Source of the DNA: a virus
IMG/VR virus record: IMGVR_UViG_3300043395_002685
Span: 1 to 26,570 of that record
Reading direction: 5' to 3' (one strand)
Length of the DNA stretch: 26,570 bases
Part shown: one piece after another, positions 15,599 through 21,855 of the stretch
Position numbering within the stretch: position 1 is the stretch's first letter
Layout of the letters: each line of letters starts with the position of its first letter
Notes under the pieces: generated by a model
Database searches by the model: none
The model's input: only the letters and a program-made list of their open reading frames with translations
Told to the model about the DNA's origin: nothing
Translations under genes and position numbers: made by a program

Positions 15599-16048
15599 CT
15601 AAACAATTTCACCCACAGATTCTGAGATGCCTTCACCACCCGTATCGACAACCGGCTCGACAACAATACTCTCTTTGGCCTGCACCAAATCCCCGTCCTG
15701 CTGGCGTTTCTCGGCCAAAACGAGCGTATCGCCGCCGACCAGGGCCAAGGCGTCCATGTGGGCGCTGATTTCATCTAGCGTCACCTCACGCACCTCATCA
15801 TCTTTGATAATCATTTTTGACGCCTCCACTTTGGAGGCCGTATCTGCAAAAACTTTCGGGTGGAGGAGTCTAGGCGTCCGCTCGTCAAGAACGCGAGCCA
15901 TCATGGTCTTAGCCACTGAGTCGATAAGCTCAGGAGACACGTTTTTCCCCTCAATAAAACCGTTGTTCGCCTTGTCAGGGAAGCTGCCATCGTCATTGTA
16001 GATCTGAACCATCACACCTGCCTGAAGATACATCGCTTTGTAAAGCAT
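15599..16048 (-). CDS. Unknown protein, 149 residues
   Basis: No family recognised. The product starts MLYKAMYLQAG, contains a NDDGSFPDKANNGF segment and is then largely helical and acidic to a VEPVVDTGGEGISE tail, with no membrane segment or Cys. The start at 16048 is four nt after the TAA of the fibre gene, in line with the spacing seen at most junctions here; an in-frame ATG at 16063, inside the fibre gene, would add five residues (MFGKY). It sits between the fibre and the lectin-like gene, so it may be a fibre chaperone or accessory virion protein, but nothing in the sequence shows this. Confidence 0.6.
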   Translation of the reverse strand: MLYKAMYLQAGVMVQIYNDDGSFPDKANNGFIEGKNVSPELIDSVAKTMMARVLDERTPRLLHPKVFADTASKVEASKMIIKDDEVREVTLDEISAHMDALALVGGDTLVLAEKRQQDGDLVQAKESIVVEPVVDTGGEGISESVGEIV

Positions 16049-16052
16049 ATAT

Positions 16053-17324
16053 TTACCGAACATCGCTTAGACTTTTGACGCCAAAATTCACATACACAGC
16101 CGAAAGGCCTGCCCATGCAGTCTGGGTATCTGCCGATGCCGCCCCATCACGAGAAACTTCTATATACGCAACACGACCGCCAAAAGTGGAACCGCCGAGA
16201 GCGACAGTCGTACCTGATGTGTACGTCATGGTGAGCGACGTGCCATTTGGCGGCGTTGTGACAGTCGAAGTCGTGCCCCATGTGCCATCTATCGCCCCAC
16301 CAGATGCCACAACAAAGCCGCGAACACCCCAAGTTACACCTCCCGTATTCGTGGACGTTGTTGTGAACATTAGGGTCGCCGTGACCGTGCTGCCGTCCCA
16401 ATTATTCGGTATCGCTACCTTCCAAGTCGCTTTGTTGAGCGAAGATGGGGAGAATTGAAGCACGCTCTCATTTTGGAAGTTGGTCGGCATTTCAAGCTGT
16501 GTCGGGCCTCCGGCACCGTTAGTCACGTTTGGCATGCCGCCGCCAGCGGATAATATGAGCGGTTTTTGTAGATTTATGCCGCCAGCCGTTATATTTGTAC
16601 TCGACGATGTTAGATTTATGCTGTCAAAATGCGATGTTGATGACGAATACACGCCACCAACGTACAAATATCGCCATCTATAGAATGGAGAAGTGGCGCT
16701 GCCAAGATCGTAGGTGAGATTTGCCGTCGGTATGACTGTCGCGTTGACCTGCGTCTGTGAGCCGAACATCCAGCTCCAAACACCATTCCGTATGATGCGT
16801 ACAACGCCGTCTGATGTCTGTGAAAAACCGGTATCTTCATCGCTAGAGAAGGAATACTGAACAGGCCAGTTACTCGCGCTTACGCCAGATTGAGCAACGA
16901 AACGAGTGGATGAAACGGTCGATGTGTTTGTGCCTAAGCTGCCCGCCACCTGTAGGGTGCGTGAGTTAGTGGAGGTCGAATAAGTGTAATTCGCGTCACC
17001 TCCAAGGTTTGACGTCCCAGCCCAAAATGTTGCCTGATTAGCTACGCCTGTGCCAGTGATAGTCCCGCCTCCGCCTATCGTCGAAGATGCCGAAAGAATG
17101 AGCCGCCCGAACCTATCGACCGCTAAAGCCGAACCATACCCGTCTTGCAGCACCAGGTCCGTACCCGTGGCGTTATAGATGCCAGGCAGGTTGCCGTTTG
17201 AGGGGACTGCGGCCCCAAGTGCCGTCTCTTGTTTGAGGTACGCGACCCCGATGAGCACCGAGAGAGTGACGAAGGCGCACCCGGTCAGCGCACCTAGGGC
17301 AGCAAAGATCTTGTTTTTGTCCAT
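16053..17324 (-). CDS. Membrane-anchored fibre/adhesin, 423 residues
   Basis: Probable fibre or surface adhesin. Residues 6-30 are a hydrophobic segment after DKNK, a signal anchor; an LTGC lipobox-like site (13-16) is followed by more hydrophobic residues, so a lipoprotein is unlikely. Residues 36-80 are a module (PSNGNLPGIYNAT, DGYGSALAVDRFGRLI) shared with the adjacent 72-residue protein; similar YN-x-T...DG-x-G...D-x-x-GR modules occur in phage structural proteins. The rest is Ser/Thr/Gly-rich beta-repeat sequence, with a FSSDEDTGFSQTSDG and YDLGSATSPFYRW region typical of trimeric tail-spike repeats, and a C-terminal jelly-roll-like part. The start at 17324 follows the upstream TAA by five nt; the frame stays open to 17573. 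G+C falls from about 62% in the N-module to about 40-47% beyond it, a sign of exchange. Confidence 0.7.
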   Translation of the reverse strand: MDKNKIFAALGALTGCAFVTLSVLIGVAYLKQETALGAAVPSNGNLPGIYNATGTDLVLQDGYGSALAVDRFGRLILSASSTIGGGGTITGTGVANQATFWAGTSNLGGDANYTYSTSTNSRTLQVAGSLGTNTSTVSSTRFVAQSGVSASNWPVQYSFSSDEDTGFSQTSDGVVRIIRNGVWSWMFGSQTQVNATVIPTANLTYDLGSATSPFYRWRYLYVGGVYSSSTSHFDSINLTSSSTNITAGGINLQKPLILSAGGGMPNVTNGAGGPTQLEMPTNFQNESVLQFSPSSLNKATWKVAIPNNWDGSTVTATLMFTTTSTNTGGVTWGVRGFVVASGGAIDGTWGTTSTVTTPPNGTSLTMTYTSGTTVALGGSTFGGRVAYIEVSRDGAASADTQTAWAGLSAVYVNFGVKSLSDVR

Positions 17325-17329
17325 AGTTA

Positions 17330-17548
17330 TTATTGGCTCGTTGAGCTGGCGATGACACGACCGTATCGATCCGTCAGAATGGCGGCCCCGTACCCGTCGC
17401 CAAGGGCAGTCGGCGTGGCGTTGTAGATGCCTGGGAAGCTCCCATTTGAGGCTGGCGTCGCTCCAAGTCTCGTGGCTGGCGAGGTCTGGGCGATTGCGGC
17501 GGTCATGAGGAGGATGCCCACGATTGCGCCTGCGAAGAACTTGGTCAT
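17330..17548 (-). CDS. Secreted 72-residue protein, duplicated fibre N-module
   Basis: Residues 1-20 are a signal peptide (MTKFF, hydrophobic core, AIA then QTS). Residues 28-70 repeat the N-terminal module of the next gene: LGATPASNGSFPGIYNAT against LGAAVPSNGNLPGIYNAT, and DGYGAAILTDRYGRVI against DGYGSALAVDRFGRLI. The DNA is also alike, so the copies arose by duplication. The protein stops where the neighbour continues into its fibre repeats, so it is either a deliberate stand-alone module or a truncated copy. It is preceded by a 58-nt gap holding a strong hairpin. No Shine-Dalgarno sequence is seen. Confidence 0.65.
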   Translation of the reverse strand: MTKFFAGAIVGILLMTAAIAQTSPATRLGATPASNGSFPGIYNATPTALGDGYGAAILTDRYGRVIASSTSQ

Positions 17549-17570
17549 AGGGTGGTCGATGTAGTCGGCC

Positions 17571-17593
17571 CATCCCCGGACGAGCCGGGGATG
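17571..17593 (-). other. Perfect 9-bp GC-rich hairpin between adhesin genes
   Basis: CATCCCCGG (17571-17579) and CCGGGGATG (17585-17593) pair exactly around a 5-nt loop. It lies in the gap between the 227-residue and 72-residue genes, and no T-run follows on the minus strand, so it is more likely an mRNA-stabilising or processing structure than an intrinsic terminator. Confidence 0.5.
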
Positions 17594-17606
17594 AAGGACG
17601 ACACCG

Positions 17607-18290
17607 TTAGAGGTACGTCAAGCTGCAAGCTCCTGCGTTCGTGGTCGTGGCAGAGACGAAGTTGAAGTATTCGCCACTAGCCCATTCCGTGTACGCTGTA
17701 AGCTGCGGGGTCGAGGTGGTCGTGATGCGGTCCACACCAGACAGCCGGACGACTGCCGTATTGAGCGCCTTTCCAGTCGCCACAGTAGCGACGCCCGGAT
17801 AGGTGCTCGTACCAGCCAACCAGATCACGGAGCCAAGGGACGAGGCCGTGCCACGGTCGCGCACCCCAGCGGAGGTCACGGTGCGAACCACGCCAGACCC
17901 GTTATAGAAGGAGCAGGCCGTGGTCGTGGCCGAACTGGACATCGTGGAGGTCAGCTTGGCGGCGACGTTGCCGGTGGCTACGCCCGTAACGTACAGGTTC
18001 GTGCTCGATACAGAGCGGTCAGAGCCGACGACGGCAACGCCTTTGACGGCGATGCCTGCGTCAAACGTCTCCTGGGTGTTGTGGACAAGCCCGCCTAGCT
18101 TCTCCTCCGGCTCAGGAGCCGGGAGAGAGGCGACGTTTGCGCCCGAGGGCAGCACCACTACCGGGGCAGGCGCAGGGGCCGGGGCCACGGTCGGGCGTGC
18201 GAGAAAGAGCGCGGACAACGCGAGGCCTACAGCCGCGACCCCGAGGGCCACGGCTGCGAGCATTCCGTTGTGTTTACATTGTTCGTTCAT
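17607..18290 (-). CDS. Membrane-anchored Pro-rich surface protein, 227 residues
   Basis: Residues 10-31 form a single hydrophobic segment (LAAVALGVAAVGLALSALFL), followed by an Ala-Pro stalk (about 32-45), a linker with PAPEPEEKLGG, and a Ser/Thr/Val-rich beta domain from about residue 65 to the end (VKGVAVVGSDRSVSSTNLYV onward). Cysteines are few. The layout is that of a cell-surface or fibre stalk protein anchored in the cytoplasmic membrane. It lies directly after the major capsid gene, where virion decoration genes are expected, but an anchored topology is odd for that. No family recognised. Confidence 0.6.
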   Translation of the reverse strand: MNEQCKHNGMLAAVALGVAAVGLALSALFLARPTVAPAPAPAPVVVLPSGANVASLPAPEPEEKLGGLVHNTQETFDAGIAVKGVAVVGSDRSVSSTNLYVTGVATGNVAAKLTSTMSSSATTTACSFYNGSGVVRTVTSAGVRDRGTASSLGSVIWLAGTSTYPGVATVATGKALNTAVVRLSGVDRITTTSTPQLTAYTEWASGEYFNFVSATTTNAGACSLTYL

Positions 18291-18322
18291 AGAGTTTGAA
18301 AGCCTGTTAGCTTCGTTTGCTC

Positions 18323-19528
18323 TTAGGCGAACAAGGTCGTGTCGGAGGTGTCGATCTTGACGTTGACGATTTCGTTCTTGCCCTGGTTGAAGGTCTTGCA
18401 GCCGAACACGTCGAGCGAGCCGACATTCACACCGAACTTGCCGTTAGACAGCATTTCGTCCATCTGCACGGTCGGCTCCTTCTGGATGACCATGTCGATA
18501 GCATTCTTCATGCCCGCGAGGACATGCTGGGTCGGTTTGGTCCAGGTGTCAGTCGCATCAGAGCCGGAAACCGTCATAAAGGACACGCCCTTCTGGTAGA
18601 CGGTCACATAGGTCGTGCCATCGACAGCGACCATGTTCTGCACGATGCGCTGGTTGGCGACGGACAGGTCATAGCCCTGCGACGCCACGCCAGCACCGCC
18701 CGCGTTGATGAACGCCACGAGGTTGTCGAGGGTCACAGCGGTCGAGGTTTCAGACTTGACCTTGCCGGCCGCATCGAGCGTTCCCGTCTCGAAGGTGAAG
18801 GTCACGCCACCGATAGTGATGGTGTCACCGTCCGAAGGCTGGTTGGCAGGCGTCCAGACAGCCGAAGCGGTCAGGTTGTTGGTCAGGTACAGGTCGAGGC
18901 CAGCGTACTTGCCGACATGCCCATACTCGCCGCTCTTATCGCCAAGCAAGCTCTCCTTGCCCGAGATGTAATTCCACAAGATCTCGTGGAACTGCGGGGA
19001 AATAGCCGCGAAGCGGCCCTCCACCGGGCAATTCTGCGAGTTGAGCTTGCGGTTGATTTTGGCCAAGACGCTCGAAACGTTGCTCGTCGAGAGGGTCAAG
19101 CCGGTCCCGGACGAACCGCCGAAGTCGGCAGCGTCGATGGTGTTGTTGGCATTGATGACCTCATACAAGAACTCGGCATCCATGGCCTCGCCCTGACGCT
19201 TGCCCATTTCCTCGGCATTGACCTGCATCAAGTCGTACTTGTTCTGCAGCTTATCCACCGTGTCGATGTATATAAGGATGGTCTTTTGCTTGTTGATCTC
19301 CAGCTTGTCCGAGGTAGCGGAGATGTCCTGCACGTTGGCGGCAGTACCCTTCGTGTAGTTTTCAACGACCAGGTTCGAGCGGTACGGGCGGTCAACGCTC
19401 AACCCGAAGGTCAAGGAAGGCTGCTCGGCGAACGAAGCCAAGGCGCGGAACACGTTGGTCTTGAACCGCTTGCGGCCCATGATTTTGCTCCACAAGAGGG
19501 GAGAGGCCGCTGAAAGTGAATTTGCCAT
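18323..19528 (-). CDS. Major capsid protein, 401 residues
   Basis: Probable HK97-fold coat protein. It directly follows the scaffold gene, has a typical coat length and shows the expected order of features: an N-terminal arm with RPYRSNLVVENYTKGT, a long helix (residues about 90-125, KLQNKYDLMQVNAEEMGKRQ), a P-domain stretch with RFAAISPQFHEIL (172-184) and a final strand GKFGVNVGSLDVFGCKTF (363-380). Residues about 225-335 form a beta-rich insertion (DGDTITIGGVTFTF, then TLDNLVAFINAGGAG) resembling an inserted domain known in some coats. The gene starts after 32 nt that are A-rich just before the ATG, with no Shine-Dalgarno sequence. The start is clear (MANSLSAASP). Confidence 0.8.
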   Translation of the reverse strand: MANSLSAASPLLWSKIMGRKRFKTNVFRALASFAEQPSLTFGLSVDRPYRSNLVVENYTKGTAANVQDISATSDKLEINKQKTILIYIDTVDKLQNKYDLMQVNAEEMGKRQGEAMDAEFLYEVINANNTIDAADFGGSSGTGLTLSTSNVSSVLAKINRKLNSQNCPVEGRFAAISPQFHEILWNYISGKESLLGDKSGEYGHVGKYAGLDLYLTNNLTASAVWTPANQPSDGDTITIGGVTFTFETGTLDAAGKVKSETSTAVTLDNLVAFINAGGAGVASQGYDLSVANQRIVQNMVAVDGTTYVTVYQKGVSFMTVSGSDATDTWTKPTQHVLAGMKNAIDMVIQKEPTVQMDEMLSNGKFGVNVGSLDVFGCKTFNQGKNEIVNVKIDTSDTTLFA

Positions 19529-19560
19529 AATTGGTTTTTGTTTTGAGCCTCACCAAGTCG

Positions 19561-20430
19561 CTATCCTTTCGGATTTTTTCGCAGCCACTCGGCGTACTTG
19601 TCGATTTCCTCCCCGGAGAGGGATGCAAGCTGGTCCTCGGTCATTTCCTTGTAGTCGATGACGCGAGTGCCGTTCCTGCTACCTCCCGGCGTCTCCATGG
19701 TCTTGCGACCCGGAGCCTCGGGGTTATCGTGCTTGTACGCGATGGCGAGCGTGCGGAGCTTGGTGTTGATGTTCTCCTCGGAAAAGGCCAGCTCTTTTAG
19801 AGCCTCTTTCCGTGAAGCCAGCTCGGGGAACTCTTTGACGATGCTGTCGAACTCGCTGTCGAAGTGCTTATCCTCGGCAGCTTGACGTTGCTGGGCTTCG
19901 GCTTCGGCGCGAGCCGCCTTGATTGCTTCTAGGTCTGCTTTCAGCTCCGGCGGCAGGTCTTTTTGCTGCCTTGACGTGAGCTTGGATACACCTTCGAGCA
20001 AGTCATTGACGAAACCGGGGTCTAAGTCGTGCTTTTCAGCGAGGGACTTGCCTAGGTTCGCCAGATCATCGTTCGCTTCCCCTGCGGGCTTGTTAGAAGC
20101 GGCATCGAGTTTGGCACGCAGCTCGGCGGCTTCGCGCTCGGCCTTTTCGGCGCGAGTTTCGGCTTCCTGACGCTTGTGCCGCTCCTCGACATGCTTGCTA
20201 ACGGGAACGTATTTTGAGGTGCGTTCTACTTTGTTTTTGTTTTCGTCCGGCTCCGGCTTGTCCTGGGCTTCGGCCTTCTCCTCCGGCTTAGCCTCGGGTT
20301 TGACCTCCTCCTTGGTTTCCACCGTCTCCGTCTTAGCCTCCGGCGCGGGTGCGCTTTCGGCCTCCATCTCTTTGATAATCTCCCGAACTTCGGGCGAAGC
20401 GTTATCAAGCGCTTGATTGTCTTGTGACAT
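19561..20430 (-). CDS. Scaffolding protein, 289 residues
   Basis: Probable capsid assembly scaffold. The protein is very rich in Glu, Lys and Ala: an acidic, low-complexity N-terminal third (residues about 20-75), a long coiled-coil (about 80-115, KHVEERHKRQEAETRAEKAE), a middle helical region containing KHDLDPGFVNDLLEG, and a basic, compact C-terminus (VIDYKEMTEDQLASLSGEE, ending RKNPKG) suited to binding the coat protein. Position immediately before the capsid gene supports this. It is the first gene after the terminator and structured leader at 20431-20639, so its expression may be set apart from the packaging genes. No Shine-Dalgarno sequence; A-run seven nt before the ATG. Confidence 0.75.
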   Translation of the reverse strand: MSQDNQALDNASPEVREIIKEMEAESAPAPEAKTETVETKEEVKPEAKPEEKAEAQDKPEPDENKNKVERTSKYVPVSKHVEERHKRQEAETRAEKAEREAAELRAKLDAASNKPAGEANDDLANLGKSLAEKHDLDPGFVNDLLEGVSKLTSRQQKDLPPELKADLEAIKAARAEAEAQQRQAAEDKHFDSEFDSIVKEFPELASRKEALKELAFSEENINTKLRTLAIAYKHDNPEAPGRKTMETPGGSRNGTRVIDYKEMTEDQLASLSGEEIDKYAEWLRKNPKG

Positions 20431-20639
20431 AAGTGTTTTTTGTCCCGGCGCTTAGCCGGTGGTCCTGTCGAAGTCGGACCAGGCTTAGAAAGGCTAAAAA
20501 GCCTTGATTTACGAAAAAACCCCCGCGATGCGGAGGCTCTTTCAGGCGACGAAACGATAGAGACTTGCGAGTAACTATCGCTCCGAGGCCTATATAGAAC
20601 CTCCGAACGTCGCAAGTCTTTTATTGTTTGTCTAAGTGA
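20431..20639 (-). ncRNA. Structured leader RNA upstream of scaffold/capsid genes
   Basis: Largest gap in the minus-strand block. In RNA order it shows: a 10-bp stem pairing 20619-20610 with 20570-20561; a 6-bp stem pairing 20580-20575 with 20560-20555, which crosses the first so that both are unlikely to form fully together; the intrinsic terminator at 20536-20514; and three small hairpins (20505-20490, 20481-20460, 20459-20445) just before the scaffold ATG at 20430. I see no good promoter after the terminator, so capsid expression would depend on read-through or on an unseen promoter. That it acts as a regulatory RNA is inference. Confidence 0.5.
20514..20536 (-). terminator. Intrinsic terminator after the packaging-gene operon
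   Basis: On the minus strand CCTCCGC (20536-20530), a 3-nt loop and GCGGGGG (20526-20520) form a 7-bp stem with one G-T pair, followed directly by six T's (20519-20514). This is a standard rho-independent terminator. It ends the segment that begins near 26.3 kb and precedes scaffold and capsid. Confidence 0.8.
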
Positions 20640-20894
20640 CTAGGCTCGATTCCAACCCGTCAGGAGCGCGCGGCCCTCGGCCTCTGTCTTTGGCCGGCCA
20701 ACCGCCTGCTTATTGTCGTTGAACACCACGAACTCGTCGCCAGCCTTGAAAAGCGAGAACTTCCCGCGTTTCTCCACCAGCTCGGCCTCGGGAACCTTCT
20801 TAGCCTCAACCGGGGCGACTTCCACCTCGGTATCCACCTCTTTGACTTCCGTCTGATCCGCTTGGACCTCGGCGTTCTTCTTCGGTCTACCCAT
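20640..20894 (-). CDS. Small GRPK-motif protein, 84 residues, unknown
   Basis: Starts MGRPKKNAE, then an acidic Glu/Val-rich stretch (about residues 10-40), and a small folded-looking C-terminal half (GKFSLFKAGDEFVVFNDNKQ, then VGRPKTEAEGRALLTGW). GRPK occurs twice, like an AT-hook core, so contact with DNA is possible but unproved. The start is put at 20894 because it overlaps the upstream stop in an ATGggTAG arrangement; an earlier in-frame ATG at 20933 lies inside the preceding gene. It is the last gene before the terminator. Confidence 0.55.
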   Translation of the reverse strand: MGRPKKNAEVQADQTEVKEVDTEVEVAPVEAKKVPEAELVEKRGKFSLFKAGDEFVVFNDNKQAVGRPKTEAEGRALLTGWNRA

Positions 20895-21273
20895 AAATGC
20901 GTTTGATTGCTTTATTGATGTTAAAAAGCGCACCGTCTACCCATTGAAAGAAGTTGTTGACGTGCGGGTTGGTGAGCGGTGTCTGCATGTGGAACATGAT
21001 AGCGGCGATGAACTTGTCGATGGCCCCGTTCTTGTCGAACTTGGACACTTTCAGCACCTCGCGGACCACGTTGCAGTCCTTCCCATCCTCGGATTTTATG
21101 ATACCACCCGTTTGTTGACCCCTATGGGCCATGAACAGGGTATTATCCCTCGGGTCAGCGACGATTATGAGCAGTCGCTTGTTGGCGTTGGCGAACGCGG
21201 CGATGTTCGTCATGGAGCGCCTGATGCGCCAGTCCGTGTACTTTTTGACGATATTTTCTATGTATTCTTGCAT
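20887..21273 (-). CDS. Unknown protein, 128 residues
   Basis: No family recognised. Helical N-terminus (EYIENIVKKYTDWRIRRS), a beta strand with KRLLIIVADPRDNTLFM in the middle, and a helical C-terminal half (DKFIAAIMFHMQTPLTN, then DGALFNINKAIKRIYG). No Cys pairs, export signal or membrane helix. It lies between the portal and scaffold genes among four small orphan genes and overlaps the next gene by eight nt. It begins two nt after the TAA of the 114-residue gene. Confidence 0.55.
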   Translation of the reverse strand: MQEYIENIVKKYTDWRIRRSMTNIAAFANANKRLLIIVADPRDNTLFMAHRGQQTGGIIKSEDGKDCNVVREVLKVSKFDKNGAIDKFIAAIMFHMQTPLTNPHVNNFFQWVDGALFNINKAIKRIYG

Positions 21274-21275
21274 AT

Positions 21276-21620
21276 TTACTCAATCAGGCTGTCGATGGCA
21301 CGGTCTATCTCCTCGCACCGTTTGCCGGGGTCGAAGGTGGACATGAAATCGCGGTACAGCTCCTTCCTGTCCAGCAGGTTTTCACGGTCCAGGTCGGACA
21401 GCTTTCGCTCGGTCAGTAGGCGGGTGTCCATTTCCTTGACGCGACTCTCGCACTTCCCGACGAATTTCTTGATGATGTCGCTCTCGGCAATAGCCTCGAC
21501 CGCCTGGACCTCGCGCACGGCCTCTAGGAAGCCGTCGAGCATAGCGTTCACGCGGCTGTCATACTCGGACCGATTGAACGAATTAATCTTGGCGATGAGG
21601 GTGGATGCCGTGATCTGCAT
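21276..21620 (-). CDS. Unknown all-helical protein, 114 residues
   Basis: Predicted almost wholly helical and charged (TLIAKINSFNRSEYDSRV, then RVKEMDTRLLTERKLSDL, ending CEEIDRAIDSLIE), with no membrane segment. Size and helical content could suit a head-completion, portal-accessory or scaffold-helper protein, but no family is recognised. It begins one nt after the TAG of the preceding gene (TAG-t-ATG) with no Shine-Dalgarno sequence, and ends two nt before the next ATG. Confidence 0.55.
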   Translation of the reverse strand: MQITASTLIAKINSFNRSEYDSRVNAMLDGFLEAVREVQAVEAIAESDIIKKFVGKCESRVKEMDTRLLTERKLSDLDRENLLDRKELYRDFMSTFDPGKRCEEIDRAIDSLIE

Positions 21621-21621
21621 A

Positions 21622-21852
21622 CTAGACCAGGATGCGGCCAGCCTGCATTAGCTCCGTGATTTTATCGTCGAAACGCGCATGGACCGACGTTTTCCGGCGC
21701 TCGTCCCGCATGATGTCGCGGTACATGCGCGGCCTAGGGCCGGGCGCGATGGGCAAGTCGTCCTCGTCTACCACGGGAGCGCGGCGGCGACGCATCCACT
21801 CCCTTGCATACTCCCGGCGCTTGATACGTTGGGCTTCGTTCAGTATTCGCAT
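21622..21852 (-). CDS. Unknown basic protein, 76 residues
   Basis: Very Arg-rich N-terminus (QRIKRREYAREWMRRRRAP), an acidic-to-Pro linker (VDEDDLPIAPGPRPRM), then a helical C-terminus (RDIMRDERRKTSVHARFDD, ending MQAGRILV). It may bind nucleic acid or sit on the portal, but no family is recognised. It starts three nt after the TAG of the portal gene and is followed one nt after its own TAG by the next gene, so it belongs to the same transcript. Confidence 0.5.
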   Translation of the reverse strand: MRILNEAQRIKRREYAREWMRRRRAPVVDEDDLPIAPGPRPRMYRDIMRDERRKTSVHARFDDKITELMQAGRILV

Positions 21853-21855
21853 AGT

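Noticed and set aside
9001-17324. Diversity-generating retroelement acting on the adhesins
   Set aside because: No reverse transcriptase gene or template repeat is seen in the window.
17325-17573. Upstream extension of the 423-residue fibre gene
   Set aside because: It overlaps the 72-residue gene in another frame; the start at 17324 gives the hydrophobic N-terminus and the repeated module.
18317-19513. Long plus-strand open frame opposite the major capsid gene
   Set aside because: It mirrors the capsid gene almost end to end in the opposite frame, has an atypical His/Arg/Val/Asp-rich product, and no start signal. It is a shadow of GC-biased codons.
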